Notes: generated by a model not told the origin, from the letters alone. 64,000 nt of DNA from Microbulbifer agarilyticus S89 (GCF_000220505.1 NZ_AFPJ01000024.1:93835-157834); one strand, 5' to 3'. Shown: positions 44,961 to 55,091, numbered from the stretch's first letter. Numbers and translations are program-made.

Positions 44961-46202
44961 TCACTCCTCCGGCAAGGTGACACTCACCGGGGTCATATCC
45001 TCTTCCCGAGCCGGCACCTTGGTATCCCCAGAAATTAATCCCAGCAGTTTTTCCACTTGCTGGCGGCTGCGCTGCAATTCTGCTGGCTCCGCCAGCTCGA
45101 TGGGGTCTTCCATCTTCAGCAACCGCGCCTCCAGCAAACCAAAGGTCTCCGCCAGTGCCGCAGCCTGGTGCTGGTCCAGCAACATATCTGCCAGCCCGGA
45201 GCCCTCGCCCGGCAACCAGGCCACCTGCAAATTGCGCAAAATGGCCAGCAGTGCCTGCTTGGAGTTTGCCGCCAAACCGCTTTCTACGTCGCTCTCGGAG
45301 CTCTCCGGTACCCGCGGCAAGATTTCATTCCGCAGAAGATCAACATGGGCACTGCGAATCCACTGCAAACGGGCAACGGGTTCTCGCGCGAGGTAGAAGC
45401 GCGACAGGTCATTGGCGGTGACCGGCCAGCGATTGGCCAGTTGCGACATGTCTTCACTGATACCCTGGGTAATCAGCCGGGTCAATTCTCGGCGTCGATT
45501 GGACGCCTGCGCCTTGGGTTCCTCGCCCCCACTGGACTCGGCGAACTGATCGGCTGTGCGCTCACCGGTAGGCCCCCACAGCATAATTTCGAGGGCGTGA
45601 AAGCCGGTGCTGGCCTCTTCATGGGCGGTCAACCGGTGCTGCTTGCGCAGGTTGGCCAGGGTCAGCTCGATCGCGGTATCGTTCACGATGCCACTGGTCG
45701 AGTAGCCGGGCACGGTATCCAGATAGCCCGCCTGTACCGGCCAGCTGTTCAGCGCCATCAGCAAATCCTGGCCCTGCTGCTGCAGCTGCGAGGGCGCGAA
45801 GGCGACCTTGATAAACGGCAGCGCCGCAGAAAATTCGCGATGCGCATCCAGCCATGCCAACTTGGCGGACTCGAGATGATCCTCCGAGGGCACCATCAGC
45901 AACTGGGTGACCGCGCGATCCAGCGCCTGGGTGGCGGCTTGCGCATCAATGACCTGGGCTTGCCCGGCCTGCCAGTATTCCGCCGAGTAGGCGTTCGCAG
46001 CGGCCGCATTAACGGCCTGCACCGGAGTGGCGGATGCCTCCTCCTGCGCGCCATCTGCTTCCGGTTTGCGCTCACACCCGCTGGCAGCCAGTAACAATCC
46101 GCCTAGAAGCAGTGTCTGGACCAGTCGCTTTGCGCCACTTGAATGACGTTTTGCACGCCCCTGACAAGACCATATCCCGGGTACTGCGTTTTTTATCTGC
46201 AC
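44961..46202 (-). CDS. Imelysin-family (M75) lipoprotein
   Basis: A 413-residue periplasmic protein of the imelysin-like group, often linked to iron uptake. Its N-terminus has a hydrophobic stretch and lipobox LLLAASGC, so it should be a lipoprotein made by Lgt. The family motif GxHxxE is in TGFHALEIMLWGPTG near residue 202, with a helical remainder. The GTG at 46202 is preferred because AGGGG lies six bases upstream; about 35 residues then precede the lipobox, longer than usual, so the true start could be later. Peptidase activity is doubtful in this family. Confidence 0.85.
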   Translation of the reverse strand: MQIKNAVPGIWSCQGRAKRHSSGAKRLVQTLLLGGLLLAASGCERKPEADGAQEEASATPVQAVNAAAANAYSAEYWQAGQAQVIDAQAATQALDRAVTQLLMVPSEDHLESAKLAWLDAHREFSAALPFIKVAFAPSQLQQQGQDLLMALNSWPVQAGYLDTVPGYSTSGIVNDTAIELTLANLRKQHRLTAHEEASTGFHALEIMLWGPTGERTADQFAESSGGEEPKAQASNRRRELTRLITQGISEDMSQLANRWPVTANDLSRFYLAREPVARLQWIRSAHVDLLRNEILPRVPESSESDVESGLAANSKQALLAILRNLQVAWLPGEGSGLADMLLDQHQAAALAETFGLLEARLLKMEDPIELAEPAELQRSRQQVEKLLGLISGDTKVPAREEDMTPVSVTLPEE

Positions 46203-46260
46203 AAACAACCCCTAAGACCCTGTATTTACTGTGATATTGAAAAAATCGATGCGGTGGACT

Positions 46261-46953
46261 TTACCAGTCCATCGCACTGGCAAAATCTTCGTAGTCACCG
46301 CGCAGGCTGATCACTTTCCATCCACGAGTGAGCGCTTCCTCACGCAGCCGGCTGTCGGGGTCCACCGCAACGGGGAACTCTACCTGCTCTAGCAGGGGCA
46401 AATCGTTGATGGAATCGCTATAAAACCACTTTTGCCCCGCGGCGAATTGGGGGTAGGTATCCAACCACTGCTGCAGGCGCAACACCTTGCCCTCCTGAAA
46501 ACACGGCTGCCCAGCCACCTGGCCGGTGAACTTGCCATTCACCTCTTCAGGCTCCGTCGCCAACAGGGTATCCACTCCCAGGCGCGCAACGATCGGCTCC
46601 ACCACAAAGCGATTGGTGGCGGTGATAATCATGATGTGGTGCCCCGCGTCGCGGTGCCGCTGGATCAGGGTTTCCGCGTGAGGCAGCCAGATGTCGCCGA
46701 TGACCTCCTGCATAAATTCCTGCTGCAGGTTCTGCAACTGCCCGCGCGACAGCTGGGCTAATGGCTCCAGTGCAAAAGAAAGATACGCAAAGATATCCAG
46801 GGCACCCTGCTGGTAGTCCCGATAGAAGCGATCGTTCTCGCTGCGGAACCGCTCCCCGTCCACACACTCGCGCTGCACCAGGAACTCGCCCCAGGCGTGG
46901 TCGCTGTCGCCGCCAATCAATGTGTTGTCGAGGTCAAAAATCGCCAGCTGCAC
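46261..46953 (-). CDS. HAD subfamily IB phosphatase
   Basis: A 230-residue phosphatase with the nucleophile motif [20 protein letters not shown] at the N-terminus, [20 protein letters not shown] near residue 105, and [15 protein letters not shown] near residue 180 with the acidic motif. Its location beside rppH and ptsP equals that of Pseudomonas PA0335, reported as a histidinol-phosphate phosphatase, so that is a reasonable guess; phosphoserine phosphatase is the alternative. It starts with GTG at 46953 after AAGGAG and is divergent from rppH. Confidence 0.85.
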   Translation of the reverse strand: MQLAIFDLDNTLIGGDSDHAWGEFLVQRECVDGERFRSENDRFYRDYQQGALDIFAYLSFALEPLAQLSRGQLQNLQQEFMQEVIGDIWLPHAETLIQRHRDAGHHIMIITATNRFVVEPIVARLGVDTLLATEPEEVNGKFTGQVAGQPCFQEGKVLRLQQWLDTYPQFAAGQKWFYSDSINDLPLLEQVEFPVAVDPDSRLREEALTRGWKVISLRGDYEDFASAMDW

Positions 46954-47217
46954 AAAAATTCTCCTTTATTGACTATAGGGCACGGCTGTCGCCCACGGCG
47001 CCCTGACACAATCTTTTCGCGCCAATCCCGTCGCCTCCGCGGCCAGGCAGCAATGCAGCCACTAACCAGGCTTCCCTGTCAGGGGGCGGCAGAGTTTACC
47101 CTGCCGACTGCCGGGATACATCGACCGCCGTCACTGAATTGCTGTAATTCGACCGCTGTGGAACAATGCAGGACATTATGGTGCGCTGGGTGTGTTACGC
47201 CCGGCCGGCTGGTCGAG

Positions 47218-47916
47218 ATGAACTCGGCGCCCGGCTTGCGCACCGCAAAGATTGAGGACGGTATTTTGGGCGACGGCAAGCACACACCCGCCGGGCGAAA
47301 AAACCGCCGCAAACCCACCAGGTCTTCCGCGCGCAACGACCGCTCTGGCGGCAACAAGACACAGCGCAAGCAGGCGGCAGATGCTGGTGCGACTTCGGAC
47401 AACAGCAGCAATATCGACAGCGAGGGCTTCCGCCCAAATGTTGGCATCATTGTTCTGAACGCGCGCGGCCAGGCTCTCTGGGCGCGCAGGGTAGGCGGCA
47501 AGGACGCATGGCAATTTCCGCAGGGCGGCATCAATCCGGGTGAATCCCCGGAGCAGGCACTGTATCGGGAGCTTTACGAGGAGGTCGGCCTGACCCGCAG
47601 CCAGGTCACCATGCTCGGCTGTACCCGTGGCTGGCTGCGCTACCGCCTGCCACAACGCTTGGTGCGGCGCCGCTCGGAACCCCTGTGTATCGGCCAAAAG
47701 CAAAAGTGGTTCCTGCTCCAGCTCAATGCAGATGAGAGCAACATCAGTTTCAACAACGGCTACAAACCGGAGTTCGATCATTGGCGATGGGTGAGTTACT
47801 GGCACCCATTGACCAAAGTGGTGACCTTCAAACGCGAGGTCTACCGGCGCGCCCTCACAGAGCTGGCGCCCACACAAATACAATTGGAAAGACGCTGGCT
47901 GAAGCGCGACCAGTAA
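47218..47916 (+). CDS. rppH: RNA pyrophosphohydrolase with basic N-terminal extension
   Basis: Removes 5' pyrophosphate from mRNA to begin decay. The Nudix part is typical: [40 protein letters not shown] and ELYEEVGL. RppH normally begins with Met just before IDSEGFRPN, but here that place is Asn with no start codon, so translation must begin upstream. ATG 47218 gives 232 residues and TTG 47266 (GAGG eight bases before it) gives 216. Either adds about 50-70 residues rich in Lys, Arg, Ser and Thr. ptsP follows after 141 bp. The start remains uncertain. Confidence 0.85.
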   Translation: MNSAPGLRTAKIEDGILGDGKHTPAGRKNRRKPTRSSARNDRSGGNKTQRKQAADAGATSDNSSNIDSEGFRPNVGIIVLNARGQALWARRVGGKDAWQFPQGGINPGESPEQALYRELYEEVGLTRSQVTMLGCTRGWLRYRLPQRLVRRRSEPLCIGQKQKWFLLQLNADESNISFNNGYKPEFDHWRWVSYWHPLTKVVTFKREVYRRALTELAPTQIQLERRWLKRDQ

Positions 47917-48057
47917 CCCTGTTACCGCGGCACCCCAGGGACATGCGGGTACCGCGCCACAGTCACGACACAGTCGCGCCATAATCGTGACATAGTCGCG
48001 CGAGCCAGCGATGGAGGCAGCCCAGCCTGACTCCGCATTACGGCGAGGACAGCCATT

Positions 48058-50337
48058 TTGCTCGGATCATTACGCAGTATCGTTCAGCAAGTGAATACCG
48101 CTCGGGACCTGCCGTCGGCGCTGGATATTATCGTCCGCCAGGTGCGCGAGGTGATGCAAACGCGCGTTTGCTCGGTCTACCTGCGTGATAAGCACTCTGG
48201 CAACTACGTGCTGATGGCCACCGAGGGCCTGAATCAAGACTCGGTCGGCCAGGTACACATGGCGCCCGGTGAGGGTCTGGTGGGCAACGTGGCCACCCGC
48301 GAGGAGCCGATCAACCTGGAACACGCGGAAGCGCACCCGGCGTTCCAGTACTTCCCTGCAACCGGCGAGGAGCGCTTCTCGGCCTTCCTCGGCACCCCGA
48401 TTATTCACCACCGCTCCGTGCTCGGTGTGCTGGTAGTACAGCAGGCCGAGCGCCGTCGTTTTGATGAAGGTGAAGAAGCCTTCCTGGTCACCCTGTCCGC
48501 GCAGCTCGCCGGGGTTATTGCCCATGCGGAAGCCACCGGTGCCCTTGCCACCATGGGCCAGCAGCGCAACGAGGCGAAGTTCAACGGCCTCGCGGCCTCT
48601 CCGGGCATCGCCATTGGCCGCGCCCATATCGTCGCACCGCCGGCCAACCTGGCAACCGTACCCTTCGCCTGCGCCATGGATGTGGATGCAGAGCTGGCGC
48701 TGTTCCAGCAAGCATTGTCTGCGGCCCGCAGCGAAATTCGCGAGGTCGGCGAGCGTCTCAAGGGCGAGCTAAACAGAGAAGAGCGCGCGCTGTTCGATGC
48801 CTATATCAGCATGCTCGATGACAGCTCCATCGCGGTAGAAGTGTGCGAGCGGATTCGCCAAAAGCTAACCGCCAGCCGTGCCTGGGCAGAGGTAATGCTT
48901 GAGCATGTGCGCCGCTTTGAGGCCATGTCCGACTCCTATTTCCGTGACCGCGCCGCGGATGTGCGCGACCTGGGCGCACGGGTATTGATGCACCTGCGCC
49001 AGCAAGAGCAGAGCCAGCGCGACTACCCCAACAACACCATCCTGATCGGCGAGGAGCTGACTGCCTCGGTGCTCGCAGACGTGCCCAGGGAGAAGCTCGC
49101 GGGACTGGTGTCGGTAAAAGGCTCCGGCAACAGCCATGTGGCCATTCTCGCGCGCGCCATGGGCGTTCCCGCGGTGATGGGGGCGCAGGATTTGCCCTGG
49201 GAACAGATCGATGGCGTGGACATGATTGTCGACGGTTATCGTGGCAGCCTGCACCTGCAGCCCGGTTCAGAACTGCGCCGCCACTATGAGGCCATTGTGG
49301 CAGAAGAGCGGGAACTGGCGCGCAACCTGGACCATCTGGCGCAGTTGCCCGGGGAAACCGCCGACGGGCACCGGGTGCGACTGTGGGTAAACACCGGCCT
49401 GATGGCTGACGTGGTGCGCTCGCTGGAGCGCGGCGCCGAAGGTGTCGGCCTATACCGCACCGAGGTGCCATTCCTGCTGCGGGATCGCTTCCCGTCGGAA
49501 GAGGAGCAGCGCGAGATCTACCGGGAGCAGTTGGAGGCCTTCGCCCCCCGTCCGGTAACCATGCGTACCCTGGATATCGGCGGCGACAAGGCCCTCACCT
49601 ACTTCCCCATCGAGGAAACCAACCCCTTCCTTGGCTGGCGCGGCATTCGCGTCACACTCGACCACCCGGAAATTTTCCTTGGCCAGGTGCGCGCCATGAT
49701 GAAGGCCAGTCTCGGGCTGGATAACCTGCGCATCATGCTGCCCATGGTGACCGGGGTGGGCGAAGTGGAGGCGGCACGCAAACTGGTGGATCGCGCCTAC
49801 GATGAGCTGCTGGACGAGGGTTATGCCATCAAGCGCCCGCCACTGGGAATCATGATCGAAGTTCCCTCGGCGGTTTACCAGGCCCGCGAACTATCCAAAC
49901 GGGTCGACTTTCTGTCGGTGGGCAGCAACGACCTAACCCAGTACCTGCTGGCGGTGGATCGCAACAACAGTCGGGTCGCGAGCATCTATCACAGCCTGCA
50001 CCCTGCGGTGCTGCAGGCGCTGCTGCAAGTGGTTACCGCTTGCCACGAGACCAGCACCAAGGTGGGTATCTGCGGTGAGCTGGCGGGATCACCGGGCGGC
50101 GCTCTGCTGCTGGTGGCCATGGGCTACGATGTGCTGTCGATGAATGCGACCAACTTGCCGCGGGTCAAGGCGGCCCTGCGCGAGGTCAACAAGTCCGACC
50201 TGGACCGCCTGCTGCAGCAGGTGCTGAAAATGGAGAGCCCGGAGCAGATCGAAGAAAAACTGCTGGGCTACCTGCAGGACCTTGGTATCGGTGGGCTGAT
50301 GCAGCCACAGCAAACGGAAACCAGCTCCGATTCGTGA
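48058..50337 (+). CDS. ptsP: Phosphoenolpyruvate-protein phosphotransferase of the nitrogen PTS (EI-Ntr)
   Basis: Begins the PTS-Ntr phosphorelay that links nitrogen and carbon status. The 759-residue protein has an N-terminal GAF domain (about residues 15-150), then the EI N-domain, the phosphohistidine site in SGNSHVAILARAMGVPAVMG near residue 360, and the PEP-binding barrel with RTLDIGGDKALTYFPI, LGIMIEVPSAVYQARELS and FLSVGSNDLTQYLLAVDRN. The start is TTG after GAGGACAGCC. It lies downstream of rppH, as in Pseudomonas and E. coli, and ends at a terminator. Confidence 0.95.
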   Translation: MLGSLRSIVQQVNTARDLPSALDIIVRQVREVMQTRVCSVYLRDKHSGNYVLMATEGLNQDSVGQVHMAPGEGLVGNVATREEPINLEHAEAHPAFQYFPATGEERFSAFLGTPIIHHRSVLGVLVVQQAERRRFDEGEEAFLVTLSAQLAGVIAHAEATGALATMGQQRNEAKFNGLAASPGIAIGRAHIVAPPANLATVPFACAMDVDAELALFQQALSAARSEIREVGERLKGELNREERALFDAYISMLDDSSIAVEVCERIRQKLTASRAWAEVMLEHVRRFEAMSDSYFRDRAADVRDLGARVLMHLRQQEQSQRDYPNNTILIGEELTASVLADVPREKLAGLVSVKGSGNSHVAILARAMGVPAVMGAQDLPWEQIDGVDMIVDGYRGSLHLQPGSELRRHYEAIVAEERELARNLDHLAQLPGETADGHRVRLWVNTGLMADVVRSLERGAEGVGLYRTEVPFLLRDRFPSEEEQREIYREQLEAFAPRPVTMRTLDIGGDKALTYFPIEETNPFLGWRGIRVTLDHPEIFLGQVRAMMKASLGLDNLRIMLPMVTGVGEVEAARKLVDRAYDELLDEGYAIKRPPLGIMIEVPSAVYQARELSKRVDFLSVGSNDLTQYLLAVDRNNSRVASIYHSLHPAVLQALLQVVTACHETSTKVGICGELAGSPGGALLLVAMGYDVLSMNATNLPRVKAALREVNKSDLDRLLQQVLKMESPEQIEEKLLGYLQDLGIGGLMQPQQTETSSDS

Positions 50338-50374
50338 CAGGTTGACGCATTGGACAAACAAAATTGGACAAACA

Positions 50375-50403
50375 AAAACGCCGGGCAATGCCCGGCGTTT
50401 TTT
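50375..50403. terminator. Rho-independent terminator between ptsP and gcvH
   Basis: An 8-bp GC-rich stem (50379-50386 with 50390-50397) with AAT loop, A run left and T run right, so it works in both directions for the converging genes. Confidence 0.92.
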
Positions 50404-50420
50404 CGTCAGCGAAACGGCAA

Positions 50421-50810
50421 TTAGCCCTCTTCGCTCTCTGCCTTGTACGCATCCGCGTCCAGCAGCTTGTCCAGCTCGCCTTCGTCGCTGGGCTTCACGC
50501 GGAAGAACCAGCCATCGTCGTAAGGGCTGGAGTTTACGGTTTCCGGCTCATCTTCCAGCGCTTCGTTGATCGCAACGACTTCACCGGAAATCGGTGCGTA
50601 GATGTCGCTGGCGGCCTTCACAGACTCAACCACACCCGCCTCTTCACCGGCAGACAGAGTCTGGCCCACTTCCGGGGTTTCTACGTAAACCACATCACCC
50701 AGTGCGTCCTGGGCGTGATCGCTAATACCGACGGTTACCGTGCCGTCTTCTTCCAACCGCGCCCACTCGTGGCTGGAGGCGTACTTCAGTTCGTTGCGAA
50801 TCTCGCTCAT
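50421..50810 (-). CDS. gcvH: Glycine cleavage system H protein
   Basis: Lipoyl carrier protein that shuttles the aminomethyl group in glycine cleavage. The 129 residues include [20 protein letters not shown], the lipoylated Lys in [20 protein letters not shown] near residue 64, and [23 protein letters not shown] 50810 follows GAGGGAAG and is preferred over an in-frame codon 15 bp upstream. It lies 70 bp after gcvT on the same strand. No gcvP is in the window. Confidence 0.96.
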   Translation of the reverse strand: MSEIRNELKYASSHEWARLEEDGTVTVGISDHAQDALGDVVYVETPEVGQTLSAGEEAGVVESVKAASDIYAPISGEVVAINEALEDEPETVNSSPYDDGWFFRVKPSDEGELDKLLDADAYKAESEEG

Positions 50811-50880
50811 GGGTTCTTCCCTCAAATAAGCTCAAAAAAAGCGATAAACAGTGTATTCATCAAAAAGTGCAGCGACGCGC

Positions 50881-51969
50881 TTAGACCAGTGGTTTGCCGT
50901 TGCGCACAAAACTCGGTTTCACTACCCGCACCGGAACCAGCTTGTTGCGGATTTCTACTTGCGCGGAGTCACCAACACTCACCGGTACGCGGGCCATTGC
51001 GATGGAGAAGCCCAGAGTGGGTGAGAAAGTTCCGCTGGTGATGATACCGCGGCGATTCGTATCGTCCACCACAACCTTCTGGCCTGCGCGTAAAACACCG
51101 CGATCTTCGAGCACCAGGCCAACCAGCTTGTTCTCGACGCCAGCGGCCTTTTCCTGCGCCAGCGCTTCCCGGCCGATAAACTGACGATCTTCCGGCTCCC
51201 ATCCGATGGTCCAAGCCATATTTGCCTGCAGCGGCGAGGTATCGTCATCCATCTCGTTGCCGTACAGGTTCATGCCCGCCTCGAGACGCAGAGTGTCGCG
51301 CGCGCCGAGGCCGCAAGGTGCGACGCCCGCATCCGCCAGCGCCTGCCAGAAGCCCGGCGCATCCTCGTTATTGAGCATAATCTCGAGGCCATCTTCACCG
51401 GTATAGCCGGTGCGGGCAATAAACCAGTCGCCACGGGCAATACTGTTAAACACCTTGAGATCGGTGATGGCGGCGGTCCAGTCAATGCCCATCACCTCTT
51501 TCACCTTCTCGATCGCCTGCGGGCCCTGAATTGCCACCATGGCCAGGTGCGGGCGCTCTGTCAGGGTCACATCAAATGCCTGGGCCTGCTCATTCATCCA
51601 CGCCAGGTCTTTTTCACGGGTAGCGCAATTCACCACCACGCGATAGCCGGGGTCTCGCAGGTAAACGATGAGGTCATCCACCACGCCACCCTGCGGGTTG
51701 AGCATGCCGGTATACAGGGCCTTGCCCGGGTTACCGTCCAGCTTGGCCACATCGTTGGCGAGCAGGGTACGCAGATAGTCCCGTGCACCGGCGCCATCCA
51801 CATCTACGACGGTCATATGGGAGACATCAAACATGCCGGCATCCTGGCGCACCTTGTGGTGCTCCTCGAGCTGTGAGCCATAGTGCAATGGCATGTCCCA
51901 GCCACCAAAGTCCACCATCTTGCCGCCCATGGCGACGTGGGCATCGTAGAGCGCGGTTTTATTTCCCAT
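50881..51969 (-). CDS. gcvT: Glycine cleavage system aminomethyltransferase (T protein)
   Basis: Transfers the methylene group from H protein to tetrahydrofolate. The 362-residue protein begins [20 protein letters not shown] and has [40 protein letters not shown] and [23 protein letters not shown] 51969 matches the normal start with GGGGAATCTGCTCAG before it; the frame runs further upstream without support. It is first of the gcvT-gcvH pair. Confidence 0.95.
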   Translation of the reverse strand: MGNKTALYDAHVAMGGKMVDFGGWDMPLHYGSQLEEHHKVRQDAGMFDVSHMTVVDVDGAGARDYLRTLLANDVAKLDGNPGKALYTGMLNPQGGVVDDLIVYLRDPGYRVVVNCATREKDLAWMNEQAQAFDVTLTERPHLAMVAIQGPQAIEKVKEVMGIDWTAAITDLKVFNSIARGDWFIARTGYTGEDGLEIMLNNEDAPGFWQALADAGVAPCGLGARDTLRLEAGMNLYGNEMDDDTSPLQANMAWTIGWEPEDRQFIGREALAQEKAAGVENKLVGLVLEDRGVLRAGQKVVVDDTNRRGIITSGTFSPTLGFSIAMARVPVSVGDSAQVEIRNKLVPVRVVKPSFVRNGKPLV

Positions 51970-52364
51970 TCTGAGCAGATTCCCCAATCGAGTGTTTGCC
52001 TTGCTAGTGATTGCCTGGGGCCTCGGGTAACCCCAGAGGCAGCGCCACTTGCCGAGGGCTGGCGCGGGCAATCGCTAAAGCGGCGTATTCTACCGGCGGC
52101 AGAGCGGCAGATACCAGATGCCAATACTCTGCAAAGACTAGCAGCCGCAGTGAAAAATATTACTTGCTGGGCCCTGTGAAGGGTATTGCCGGGAGATTGG
52201 CCAGGCGTACACCGCTGTTGGTCGATAAAAATCCTGGCAACAGCGATGAAAGCGCCACCACATTTGGCGGCACGCTATATAAATATGCAAAAAAAGAACT
52301 TTTGGTACTAAGGCGTTTGCAGTAGTTTTACCCGTCATCGGAATTAGAACAACGCGTCCCCGCT
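51970..52364. other. Divergent promoter region of gcvT and the SLC13-type permease
   Basis: 395 bp between divergent genes. A small stem GCCTC/GAGGC and a CACTTGCCGAGGG region lie near gcvT. The right half is AT-rich and likely holds the permease promoter. I looked for the paired aptamers of a glycine riboswitch on the gcvT side and do not see the conserved core sequences. No small gene is credible. Confidence 0.5.
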
Positions 52365-54146
52365 ATGGATTGGTCTGGCTGGTTTTCCCTTTCTCTTGTT
52401 TTTGCCGTACTGGCCACTCTCATTTTCACCCGCGTGCACGCGTATCTGGTGATGATGGCAGCGCTCACCCTGTTGAGCGTCAGCGGTGTTCTCACCCCCA
52501 TCGAGGCCCTGTCTGGATTCAGTAACAGCGGCCTGATTACCGTAGCCGCCATGTTCGTTGTCGCCACCGGCATCCACGCCTCCGGCGGTATCGATATGCT
52601 GGTGAAACACGTGCTGGGGCGTCCCAAAGGCACGCGCGCGGCCATGCTGCGGGTATTTGCACCCGTGGTGGCGCTTTCTGGCTATCTGAACAATACCCCG
52701 GTGGTTGCCACCATGATCCCAGCGCTGAACGCCTGGGCCAAGCGCATCGATATTGCCCCCTCCAAGCTGATGATTCCGCTCAGCTACGGTGCCATCCTCG
52801 GTGGCACCCTCACCCTGATCGGCACCAGCACCAATCTGGTGGTTAACGGCCAGTACCAGGCCATCACAGGCAATGAAGGCTTCTCACTGTTTTCCATCGC
52901 CGCAGTGGGGCTGCCCGCTGCGCTGGTTGGCGTGGCCTTTATGCTCATTTTTTTCCCCCGCTGGCTGCCGGACCGTCGCGAAAAAACCCCGTTCGGCAAC
53001 CTGCGCGAATTCACCCTCGAAGTGGCAATCGATGGCAACGGGCCATTGGTAGGCCAGACCGTGGAAGACGCGGGCCTACGTGGACTGCGCCGGGTGTATC
53101 TGGTGGAAATTGAGCGGGACAACCATGTGATTACCCCGGTGCGCTCGGCAGAAAAACTCCGCGGTGGGGATCGCCTGGTATTCGCCGGCGACACCGAGGC
53201 CATTTCCGACCTGCTGCGTATGCGCGGTATCGTCCCTTCCGATCACGATCACGAAGAAGCCGTACTGGAAACCGGATTTGAAGAGCGCCGGCTGGTGGAA
53301 GTGGTCGTTTCACCCCACTGCGAAGTGGTCGGTACCAGTATTCGCGACGCCCAGTTTCGCAAACGCTACGGCGCCGCGGTACTGGCGGTCGCGCGGCAGG
53401 GGGAGCGCGTAGCCGGCAACCTGGGCAGCACCAAACTGATGGCCGGTGACACCTTGCTGCTGGAAGCCCGCCCGGGCTTTGTGCTGCGCCAGCGTTACAG
53501 CAAAGACTTCCTGCTGATCAACGACCTGGAAGCAGAAAGCCCCCGCCATGAGAAAGGCCTCACCGCCTGGCTGATCCTGATCGCCATCGTCCTGGCGGCG
53601 GGCACGGGATTGGTCAGCATGCTGAACGCCTCGTTGATTGGCGCGGGCGCCATGCTGATTACCCGCTGCTGCTCGGTGAACCAGGCGCAAAAAAGTCTCG
53701 ATTTACCAGTGCTGATCACCATCGCCGCGTCCTTCGCCCTGGGGGTCGCGCTGCAGAAAACCGGTGTCGCAGCGGTATTGGCGGAGGGAGTCATTTCGCT
53801 GTCGTACGGACATCCCTGGCTGATGCTGATTCTGGTCTACCTGTGCGTTTCATTACTTACGGAGATGGTGACCAATAATGCGGCGGCCATCATCATGGTA
53901 CCCATCGTCTTGCAGATTACCGCCAGTGCGGGCCTGAATCCGGAACCGTTTATGTTTGCAGTGATGATGGCAGCATCGGCCAGTTTCGCCACGCCCCTGG
54001 GCTACCAGACCAACCTGATGGTGTACGGCCCCGGTGGCTACCGCTTCTCCGATTACCTGAGAGTGGGGATCCCCATGAACCTGCTGATAGGCACGGTGAC
54101 CATTATTGTTCTGCTGACCAACTGGAACCTGGTTTTGGGCCAGTAA
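52365..54146 (+). CDS. SLC13/DASS-type permease with two TrkA-C domains
   Basis: A 593-residue inner-membrane transporter of the anion/sodium symporter group, with about ten membrane segments split by two cytosolic TrkA-C (RCK_C) domains at about residues 210-380. Signature segments are GYLNNTPVVATMIPALNAW near residue 106, GTSTNLVVNGQYQA near 152, and TEMVTNNAAAIIMVPI near 500. Relatives move sulfate, dicarboxylates or other anions; the substrate cannot be told. It is divergent from gcvT. Confidence 0.85.
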   Translation: MDWSGWFSLSLVFAVLATLIFTRVHAYLVMMAALTLLSVSGVLTPIEALSGFSNSGLITVAAMFVVATGIHASGGIDMLVKHVLGRPKGTRAAMLRVFAPVVALSGYLNNTPVVATMIPALNAWAKRIDIAPSKLMIPLSYGAILGGTLTLIGTSTNLVVNGQYQAITGNEGFSLFSIAAVGLPAALVGVAFMLIFFPRWLPDRREKTPFGNLREFTLEVAIDGNGPLVGQTVEDAGLRGLRRVYLVEIERDNHVITPVRSAEKLRGGDRLVFAGDTEAISDLLRMRGIVPSDHDHEEAVLETGFEERRLVEVVVSPHCEVVGTSIRDAQFRKRYGAAVLAVARQGERVAGNLGSTKLMAGDTLLLEARPGFVLRQRYSKDFLLINDLEAESPRHEKGLTAWLILIAIVLAAGTGLVSMLNASLIGAGAMLITRCCSVNQAQKSLDLPVLITIAASFALGVALQKTGVAAVLAEGVISLSYGHPWLMLILVYLCVSLLTEMVTNNAAAIIMVPIVLQITASAGLNPEPFMFAVMMAASASFATPLGYQTNLMVYGPGGYRFSDYLRVGIPMNLLIGTVTIIVLLTNWNLVLGQ

Positions 54147-54160
54147 CGGAACTACCTATT

Positions 54161-54213
54161 CCTACATATAAATCGATACCTACATATAAATCGATTCCTA
54201 CACATAAATAGTT
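54161..54213. repeat. 18-bp tandem repeat, nearly three units
   Basis: A unit beginning CCTACATATAAATCGAT is repeated at 54161, 54179 and 54197; the first two copies differ at one base and the third is diverged at its end. It is AT-rich against GC-rich surroundings and lies just after the permease stop. It may be polymorphic between strains. The 174-bp gap up to the next gene holds no other clear signal. Confidence 0.75.
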
Positions 54214-54320
54214 CTGGCGCGGCGGTGCAGGCGGGGTTATAAAGCCGCCCCTGTTCAACCCGCTGCGCCCGGCGCCACACCGCCTCTCCCTCCCGCGCAG
54301 CCCCTGAGGAAGTCCCCTGA

Positions 54321-55022
54321 TTGAACGCTGCCTTTTCCACTGCGGAAGTACTTCCGCAGGCTTATGCCGAACGCGACTGGCGCCGCGGCCCCAATGATGA
54401 CGATCCGCTGGATCGTATTGCCTGCGCGCTGCGTGAGACCGGTTATATTGTCTTGCCGGCACCGCTGCCGCCTTCGCTACTCGGGTCCATGCTGCGGCAT
54501 TTCCGCTCGATCGATCGAGAGCGTTTCCAGGCAGCGGGTATTGGCCGCGAGCAAGAACACCAGCTGAACCAGTTTGTACGCACGGATGAGATTTTTTGGC
54601 TGGATAAGTCGAATCCGGCGGTGGCGGCGTATCTGAGCTGGGCGGAGACATTACGGCTGGGATTGAACCGGCGCCTGTTTCTGGGCTTGTTCGACTACGA
54701 GTGCCACTACGCGCGCTACAACCGCGGCAATTTTTACAAAAAGCACATGGATGCGTTCAAGGGCAGTACCAATCGGGTGGTGAGCACGGTGCTGTACCTG
54801 ACGCCGAACTGGCAGCCACAGGATGGTGGTGAATTACAGATTTATGCGCCGGACTCCGATGAGGTGCTCGAGAAGGTGGCACCAAGGTTCGGGCAGATGG
54901 TGATTTTCCTTTCGGAGGAATTCCCCCACGAAGTGCTCACCAGCCACCGCCCCCGCTACAGTGTTACCGGCTGGTTCCGGGTGAACAACAGCCTTGGGGA
55001 AACCATTGACCCGGCTCGCTGA
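54321..55022 (+). CDS. Prolyl 4-hydroxylase-like 2-oxoglutarate/Fe(II) oxygenase
   Basis: A 233-residue oxygenase of the SM-20/PHD-like group. HxD is in FYKKHMDAFKGSTNR near residue 141, the distal His in FLSEEFPHEVL near residue 200, and Arg in RPRYSVTGWFRVNNSL near residue 212. The order CHYARYNRGNFYKKHMDAF then YLTPNWQPQDGGELQIYAPD matches bacterial prolyl hydroxylases, including the Pseudomonas EF-Tu prolyl hydroxylase group, but the target here is unknown. The start is TTG after AGGAAG. It stands alone. Confidence 0.82.
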   Translation: MNAAFSTAEVLPQAYAERDWRRGPNDDDPLDRIACALRETGYIVLPAPLPPSLLGSMLRHFRSIDRERFQAAGIGREQEHQLNQFVRTDEIFWLDKSNPAVAAYLSWAETLRLGLNRRLFLGLFDYECHYARYNRGNFYKKHMDAFKGSTNRVVSTVLYLTPNWQPQDGGELQIYAPDSDEVLEKVAPRFGQMVIFLSEEFPHEVLTSHRPRYSVTGWFRVNNSLGETIDPAR

Positions 55023-55091
55023 TCTGTGCCGCACACCCCACTGAAGTGGTGTACCTGCTGCCGAGTTGTTCTGGGGCTTGCGACAACCCGA

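Noticed and set aside
45057-46094. A 345-codon plus-strand frame.
   Set aside because: Antisense to the imelysin-family gene, which carries a lipobox and the GxHxxE motif.
51970-52150. A glycine riboswitch before gcvT.
   Set aside because: I looked on the minus strand for the conserved aptamer core and the paired aptamers and found none by eye.
54103-54651. A 182-codon minus-strand frame containing a short repeated LYVGID peptide.
   Set aside because: The peptide repeat is only the translation of the 18-bp tandem repeat, and most of the frame is antisense to the oxygenase gene.
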